Positions 40,895 to 44,994 of a stretch of 44,994 bases of DNA are shown piece by piece; positions within the stretch are counted from its first letter, which is position 1; each line of letters starts with the position of its first letter. The stretch is from the NCBI GenBank assembly GCA_020846715.1, contig JADLDK010000047.1, forward strand, positions 1-44,994, read 5' to 3'. The translations under genes were made by a program, and so were the position numbers. Under the pieces are notes generated by a model, which was not told the origin of the DNA, did not search any database, and saw nothing but the letters and a program-made list of their open reading frames with translations. Source of the stretch: Armatimonadota bacterium. Lineage in GTDB: Bacteria > Armatimonadota > UBA5829 > DSUL01.

Positions 40895-42241
40895 ATGGCC
40901 GCTTCTGGTTCTGGCAGGCTCGCGTGGAAGCTCTGGCGCGAGACGCGATGGTGGCTGGCTCTTCTCGTCGTCGTCCCGGCGGTGGGTTTTCCGCTTGCGG
41001 CATCCATCCCGGAGACCTCATCCGGTTGGCAGATACTCCGTCTCCTCGTAGTTTATCCGACGGCCTATCTGGTCCCCGCTCTTGCGGGCATCCTGGCGGC
41101 CAGGCTGGCGCAGGAGGACTGGGGGGCCGGCGCATACACGCCGTCTCATCTGCCACTGGCGGCTCCGGACGTCCTGAAGGCCTCATTCCTGCTGCCTCTG
41201 GTTGTGGCGGCCCTGCTCGGCTTGTGGACAGGCTGGTGTAGTCTTCCCGGCGCGATGCACCACTACGCCGGAGTCTTTGCCTACTGCTGCCAGTGGTCAG
41301 CGCTCACTACTGGCTGCTTCGCGATGGGCTATGTTGTCTCTGCTGCAAGCACGAAGCACGCCGGCGCGATATACCCTGCGATGGCGGGGAATATAGGGCC
41401 GGCGGTGTTGCTTGCATTCCGTGACCGACTCAACCACGGCTTGGACATGCTGCCGAGCGATCCGGGAGAATGGCTGTTGGTAGCCGCCTTTGTTGTAGCG
41501 CCGATCGTCGCCACATTCGTCTGGGCGGCTTCAAGGCGAAAGCAGAGGTTCTGGCGGCAATGGGCTGCATTCGTCGCGGGCGTACTGGCGCTTTTCGTCT
41601 GCGCCTCTCCAGCCGTGTGGGTCGCATGGGCCGGGGGCTTTCCCGGCGCCGGATTCCCGCCATTCCTGTCTGAAGACGGCTCCCTGATCGTCTCAATGAC
41701 CGGGCAGTTCAGCGGGCGCGCTGCCAGCGGAACCTACTGTCAGTTCACGGATCGCAGGACCGGTGTGTCTGCCAAGGCTCTTTTCCCGCTGTTCGTCCAG
41801 CCGCTCGGGTTTGCGGGCAGGGACAGCGCGGTTATCGCCGTCCGAAATCCTGGAGAAGGGCGCATGAGCATCCGCGCGTGGGCGCACGCCGACAACACCG
41901 TTCGCGAGGTCGTCAGCATACCTTACAACGCGCGGGCCAGGTTCGCTCTCGGTACCGACAACACATATACGGGCGGCTTCGTCGCGTGGGTAAATCCAGC
42001 CGGGCGCTGGTTGCTGCTGCGTACGCGTCCGTCGAACGGCTCAGGAGTGGACCTCTGGCTGATTGACATGAAGCGGGGCAAGGCGAAGATCGTGTACCCG
42101 AACTTCCAGACGTTCGCCGCCAGCCGCGCGACCTGGCTTCGGAATCGCGCGATTCTGAGTGGGGCCCCGCCCCAGATCCTTGTGGACCTGCCTGGTGGCA
42201 AGGCCGCGCGGTACCGTCCGAAGTGGGAGGACATAAGATGA
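40895..42241 (+). CDS. ABC-2-like permease with a C-terminal extracytoplasmic domain, 1
   Basis: A 448-residue membrane protein. Residues 1-240 have about six TM segments (LALLVVVPAVGFPLAA, LLVVYPTAYLVPALAGILA, LLPLVVAALLGLW and others), and residues from about 245 to the end form a soluble domain with GRAASGTYCQFTDR, AWAHADNTVREV and GGFVAWVNPAGRW. That tail seems to be a beta-rich sensor-like domain outside the cytoplasm. The start (ATG 40895) is 4 nt after the ATPase gene; the stop overlaps the ATG of the next gene (ATGA). It should be one half of the exporter permease pair. Confidence 0.75.
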   Translation: MAASGSGRLAWKLWRETRWWLALLVVVPAVGFPLAASIPETSSGWQILRLLVVYPTAYLVPALAGILAARLAQEDWGAGAYTPSHLPLAAPDVLKASFLLPLVVAALLGLWTGWCSLPGAMHHYAGVFAYCCQWSALTTGCFAMGYVVSAASTKHAGAIYPAMAGNIGPAVLLAFRDRLNHGLDMLPSDPGEWLLVAAFVVAPIVATFVWAASRRKQRFWRQWAAFVAGVLALFVCASPAVWVAWAGGFPGAGFPPFLSEDGSLIVSMTGQFSGRAASGTYCQFTDRRTGVSAKALFPLFVQPLGFAGRDSAVIAVRNPGEGRMSIRAWAHADNTVREVVSIPYNARARFALGTDNTYTGGFVAWVNPAGRWLLLRTRPSNGSGVDLWLIDMKRGKAKIVYPNFQTFAASRATWLRNRAILSGAPPQILVDLPGGKAARYRPKWEDIR

Positions 42242-43527
42242 TTCAGCGGGTGTTCTGGAAGGAATGGCGTGAGCGGCGGATTCTGTGGCTGGCTGTTATC
42301 GCCGCCGCAGTAGCGCCGGTTATCTTCGGCTCGGGAATGGCCTTCTCAGGGGATATTCAAGCGTTCAGCCCGTGGTTCATGTTACCGGCCGCTGTGGCCG
42401 TCATTTCTGGCATCGCGATGTTCGCGAAGGACGGAGATCAGGACGGCGGCGACTTCTTGTTCTCGCGGCCGGTCAGGTGGCAAGCGATAGTCGCTGCAAA
42501 GCTGCTGACGGGCATTGCCGTCGTGATAGTAGCCTGCGCCTTGGCGGCACTTGCGTACCGCGTATTGGCCCCGTCCCAGTACCAGCCTTTCATCGATCAG
42601 GAGCATCTCTCGTCTGGCGCGGGCTTTCTCTGGTGGGTTACGCTGATTGCTTTTGGTGCGGGCTTTGGCTCGTCCGCGCTCGCTCCGGGCAAACATGCAA
42701 GCGGCATGGTCTTCGTAGCTTTCTGGGCACTGACTGTCTTCACGGTGTTTCTGAACACGGCGTTCAGGGAGGAGATCGGTTGGCCACGCCAGGACTCAGC
42801 GGACAGTATTTCGGCTGCGTGCTGGTTCGTTGGAGGAGCTGTGGCAGCAGTGTTTGTGACGCGCTTCGGGTTGACTGCGGGCTTTGGTTACCGCTTGAAG
42901 GTGTATGCGCTATGCATCGGATCAGCGTTCCTGGCGCTGGCGGCAATTGAGGGCGCATACCACACAATGGCCGCGAACAACCCGCCTCCGCGCCGGCTCG
43001 CGGGACTGGATCCAGACGGCACTCTCTCCAGAGACACGTTCCTCAGCGTGTCGCCGGATGGCCGGTACGGCGTGATGAGCGCAGGGCCGTCGCTCGTTCG
43101 GATCGAAGGCGACAGACTCATTGCGGTGAAGAGATTGGCGAAGAGTATGGATATTCACCCGCTGCGATTTGGCGTGACGTGGACGGCCGACGGGCGGGCG
43201 TACTGGCCGCAGAACCAGAGCCTAATCATCGCAAATCCTCGATCCGGCAACCTCGTTCGCGTTGGGATGCCAGCTGAGGCAAGCTGGCTGGTGCCCTCGC
43301 CGGACGGGCGGTATCTAGTGTATGCCGCCGGCGCCAGTTCGGACGATCAGAGGCTGTATTTTGTTGATCTGCAGACCGCCCGGCAATTGAAAGGTATGGT
43401 TCAGTCGAAGTCCAGCGCGTGGTGGGTGGATCGTGATACCGTGGGATACACAGATAGTGCGGGCAAGCAGGCGCGTGTCCGCCTGTCGGAGCTGAACGCG
43501 CTTCCAGCGGCTGCGCCCTCAAGGTAG
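42238..43527 (+). CDS. ABC-2-like permease with C-terminal beta-propeller-like repeats, 2
   Basis: A 429-residue permease whose first ~245 residues have about six TM segments (WLAVIAAAVAPVIFGSGMAF, FMLPAAVAVISGIAMF). From about residue 255 a soluble domain follows with two repeats, SVSPDGRYGVMS and PSPDGRYLVYAA, the SPDG motif being usual in TolB-like/WD40-like beta-propellers. I take ATG 42238, 15 nt after the longer ATG 42223; it overlaps the previous TGA. It forms a pair with the preceding permease. The extra domain is not usual for ABC exporters and may sense an envelope signal. Confidence 0.75.
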   Translation: MIQRVFWKEWRERRILWLAVIAAAVAPVIFGSGMAFSGDIQAFSPWFMLPAAVAVISGIAMFAKDGDQDGGDFLFSRPVRWQAIVAAKLLTGIAVVIVACALAALAYRVLAPSQYQPFIDQEHLSSGAGFLWWVTLIAFGAGFGSSALAPGKHASGMVFVAFWALTVFTVFLNTAFREEIGWPRQDSADSISAACWFVGGAVAAVFVTRFGLTAGFGYRLKVYALCIGSAFLALAAIEGAYHTMAANNPPPRRLAGLDPDGTLSRDTFLSVSPDGRYGVMSAGPSLVRIEGDRLIAVKRLAKSMDIHPLRFGVTWTADGRAYWPQNQSLIIANPRSGNLVRVGMPAEASWLVPSPDGRYLVYAAGASSDDQRLYFVDLQTARQLKGMVQSKSSAWWVDRDTVGYTDSAGKQARVRLSELNALPAAAPSR

Positions 43528-43656
43528 GACATGGGTATTTCGATGAAGTACTATAGCGAGAGGACTGGAAATATGCGCCAGCCTACGTCCAGTCTCCGCA
43601 CTTGCGCCTCTGCCTCAGCACTATAATCTGAGGAAGAATGCAGCCCGCTGGCGTAG
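43528..43656. other. Intergenic stretch before the repeat nest
   Basis: No gene is seen between the last permease stop and the first REP-like cassette. A weak inverted repeat GACTGGA/TCCAGTC with an 18-nt loop may exist near 43565-43596, but it has no T-run. Confidence 0.4.
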
Positions 43657-43800
43657 TTCAGGTATTTTGGGATTTGAAGGTTGGACGTGAGCGCCGCCGG
43701 ATCGCTGGAGAGTTACAGCTCCAGCCTGGAAATCCCGAAAGGAGGGGGCGCCGTGAACTGGAAGAGCATTGACTTTGGCACAGGCTGCTACTGCATTTCA
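43657..43800 (+). repeat. REP hairpin plus RAYT N-terminal fragment, cassette A
   Basis: A 144-bp cassette: an imperfect hairpin from 43664 to 43740 (arms start ATTTTGGGATTT and end AATCCCGAAA, inner stem CTGGAG/CTCCAG), then a spacer and GTG 43753 with codons that read MNWKSIDFGTGCYCI. This equals the start of the RAYT at 44660 with a few changes. The frame runs on for a short nonsense tail. It is the most diverged of the three cassettes. Confidence 0.85.
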
Positions 43801-43803
43801 ATG

Positions 43804-43827
43804 CCTCCAGGTTCGGAAACCTGGAGG
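43804..43827. repeat. Dispersed 24-bp hairpin repeat, copy 2
   Basis: Perfect 10-bp arms CCTCCAGGTT and AACCTGGAGG around CGGA-type centre. One base differs from the copy at 187-210. The right arm and following GGATGA (43819-43832) are repeated inverted at 44412-44425, so this element also marks the left end of the segment with the small membrane gene. Confidence 0.85.
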
Positions 43828-44042
43828 GATGAAACCGGTGGTTCACGAGGCGTTAGAGGTAGCTGCGGGAATTGAGTTCGGTAGAGGACGAGAGGCCTGA
43901 GGAGTGTGCCATTCCCGTTATGTCATTATGTTTTGGCGGCTTCTGCATTCAGGACCGGTCATTCCCAGAGGCTTTTGACCACCGCAGTATCAAACACTTG
44001 ATGTATGGGTTGACGCATGGATTACTCATTAGAGAGGTTGTA

Positions 44043-44396
44043 ATGAAATTTGTAGGTCGGTTAACCTTGTCTCTTCTTATCGTCGTGTCTTTTCTGCTTT
44101 CTTGGCTAGCAGTCGGAATGGCAGTTGTCCCGATCTTCGATTTCATGCTGGCTGGCACGTCGCCGAGAGTATCCGGTGCTTTGGAGCGCCAACTGCCTGT
44201 TGGACTGTACATTGCCGGGACTGCGGCGCTGGCGGCAGCTATTGGGGCATTCATCGTGGCCAGACAACTGAGGGTGCGCGGTCTGCTCGCTGGAATATAC
44301 GGGATTTTGGCGGTTGGTTTCAGCATGTTGGCGGCGTTTTATGCCGTTTTTAGCCTTGTAATAGTTTTTACATTTGGCAGTGTGAGGCTACGATAA
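44043..44396 (+). CDS. Small membrane protein of unknown function
   Basis: A 117-residue protein with four predicted TM segments (LSLLIVVSFLLSWLAVGMAV; LYIAGTAALAAAIGAFIVA; LLAGIYGILAVGFSMLAAFY; FSLVIVFTFG). No family is recognised. ATG 44043 has GAGAGG at 44031-44036; an open frame starting at 43872 would add a stretch unlike the rest and is not needed. The gene lies in a segment bounded by a 14-bp inverted repeat, between two REP cassettes, so it may be a passenger of a mobile element. Confidence 0.7.
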   Translation: MKFVGRLTLSLLIVVSFLLSWLAVGMAVVPIFDFMLAGTSPRVSGALERQLPVGLYIAGTAALAAAIGAFIVARQLRVRGLLAGIYGILAVGFSMLAAFYAVFSLVIVFTFGSVRLR

Positions 44397-44411
44397 GCCA
44401 CTACGCAGCTC

Positions 44412-44425
44412 TCATCCCTCCAGGT
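44412..44425. repeat. 14-bp inverted repeat matching 43819-43832
   Basis: TCATCCCTCCAGGT is the exact reverse complement of ACCTGGAGGGATGA at 43819-43832. It touches the beginning of the second REP cassette, so it marks the right end of the segment holding the small membrane gene. Confidence 0.85.
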
Positions 44426-44563
44426 CAGGTATTTCGGGATTTGAAGGTTGGCTGTGAGGCCCTCAGATCGTCGGAGAGTCACGGCTCCAACCTGGAAATC
44501 CCGAAATGAGGGTGACGCCGTGGAGTGGAAGAACACCGACGCCGGCGCAGGCTGCTACTACAT
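44425..44563 (+). repeat. REP hairpin plus RAYT N-terminal fragment, cassette B
   Basis: A 139-bp cassette with a hairpin at 44431-44507 (outer stem ATTTCGGGATTT/AAATCCCGAAAT, then GGTTGG/CCAACC, separated by a 3-nt mismatch), followed by GTG 44520 and codons reading MEWKNTDAGAGCYYI. The next cassette begins right after the 15th codon. It copies the RAYT start with a few substitutions. Confidence 0.9.
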
Positions 44564-44659
44564 TCAGGTATTTCGGGATTTGAGGGTTGGACGTGAGCAC
44601 TCTCGGATTGACAGGCAATCCTGGCTCCAACCTGGAAATCCCGAAATGAGGGGGACGCC
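44564..44659 (+). repeat. REP-like hairpin directly upstream of the RAYT gene, cassette C
   Basis: This is the copy that continues into the full RAYT gene. The hairpin covers 44570-44647: ATTTCGGGATTT/AAATCCCGAAAT, GGTTGGA/TCCAACC and an inner stem GGATTG/CAATCC. The same 139-bp period as cassette B applies: the RAYT codons 1-15 (44660-44704) correspond to its second part. Confidence 0.9.
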
Positions 44660-44994
44660 GTGAAGTGGAAGAACATCGACGCTGGCGCAGGCTGCTACTA
44701 CATCACCGGCACCTGCTCGGAGTGGCTTCCGCTCCTGGATATCCCGGAAGTGCGCATCCGGGTGTGCCTTGACATCGAAGAGGCTTTGCGCGTGTGCGGC
44801 GGCGTGCTCGCGGCGTTTGTGATCATGCCTACCCACGTTCATCTTCTGGTCAGCCTGCCGGACGCGGGCCTGCTCCACCGTTTCAACAAGACTTGGCGTG
44901 GACGCTCCGGCAGGCACATTCCGCGGATTCTGGCGAAGCTTGGTTACACTGCAGAGCTGAGTCGGCTTGCGGCTCATGCCAACGGCGGCTGCCA
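44660..44994 (+). mobile_element. REP-associated tyrosine transposase (RAYT), cut by window end
   Basis: A Y1-type HUH endonuclease of the IS200/RAYT family, 111 residues visible. The start is MKWKNIDAGAGCYYITGTC; the HUH motif PTHVHLLV follows FVIM at about residues 65-72. The catalytic tyrosine lies beyond the window. GTG 44660 follows GAGGGGGACGCC. RAYTs process REP hairpins as single-stranded DNA; the hairpin just upstream and two truncated 5' copies (cassettes A and B) are its probable targets or products. This is the only complete-looking start of the three. Confidence 0.88.

Noticed and set aside
1..44994. CRISPR arrays, rRNA and tRNA genes
   Set aside because: No spaced identical repeats of 25-40 bp were seen. 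I found no convincing tRNA cloverleaf or rRNA core sequence, but I could only check by eye.

Overview
This is a 45 kb stretch of a GC-rich bacterial chromosome with mostly compact operons. The gene mix includes lipoproteins, a GspE/PilB assembly ATPase, GTP-dependent PEP carboxykinase, a fused alpha-keto acid dehydrogenase E1, a creatininase-family amidohydrolase, secreted sugar-acting enzymes and a MetF/MetV pair. This would suit a free-living heterotroph of a deep-branching phylum such as Armatimonadota. That placement is inferred from gene content only and is tentative.

Left part (1-6.5 kb): a good sigma70-type promoter (239-267) precedes an envelope polysaccharide operon. It encodes a Wzz-type chain length regulator, two extended SDR sugar-nucleotide enzymes, a fused WecA-like/CapD-N-like initiating transferase and a long-form RmlA. 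The operon ends in a 150-bp tandem repeat made of small hairpins (6490-6910). Next come serC, a secreted FAD oxidoreductase, pckG, modA-modB without modC, a secreted clan GH-A glycosidase, a GspE/PilB ATPase translationally coupled to a degenerate CheB-like protein, and a ComEC-like lipoprotein hydrolase.

Middle (19.5-32.9 kb): a five-gene cluster encodes a MIP18/DUF59 protein, a DUF2249 protein, an NnrS-like 12-TM protein and two paralogous small His-containing membrane proteins. It lies behind an almost perfect FNR/DNR-type box centred about -41.5 from a predicted start site, so it looks like an oxygen- or nitric-oxide-responsive module. The minus strand then carries acsE-like/metF/metV (C1 metabolism). 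Beyond it, in transcription order, a run of DeoR-type regulator (with an in-frame TGA), ankyrin lipoprotein, class III aminotransferase, creatininase-family protein and fused E1 alpha-beta is followed by further genes. Class II fructose-bisphosphate aldolase has its own promoter and terminator.

Right part (33-45 kb): a YhcH-type sugar protein with a large secreted putative glycosidase; a restriction-modification-like pair (EcoRI-family adenine methylase plus DUF262-HNH nuclease); a decapitated remnant of a molybdopterin oxidoreductase; a SAM methyltransferase; and a YtrA-type GntR regulator with a perfect operator controlling an ABC exporter whose two permeases carry extra C-terminal domains. 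The window ends in a repeat nest. Three cassettes each join a REP-like hairpin to the first ~15 codons of a REP-associated transposase (RAYT), and the last is continuous with a RAYT gene that runs off the window. A small membrane-protein gene sits in a segment bounded by inverted repeats exactly between the first two cassettes. The repeat nest and the FNR-box/NnrS-like cluster are the most unusual parts of the window.
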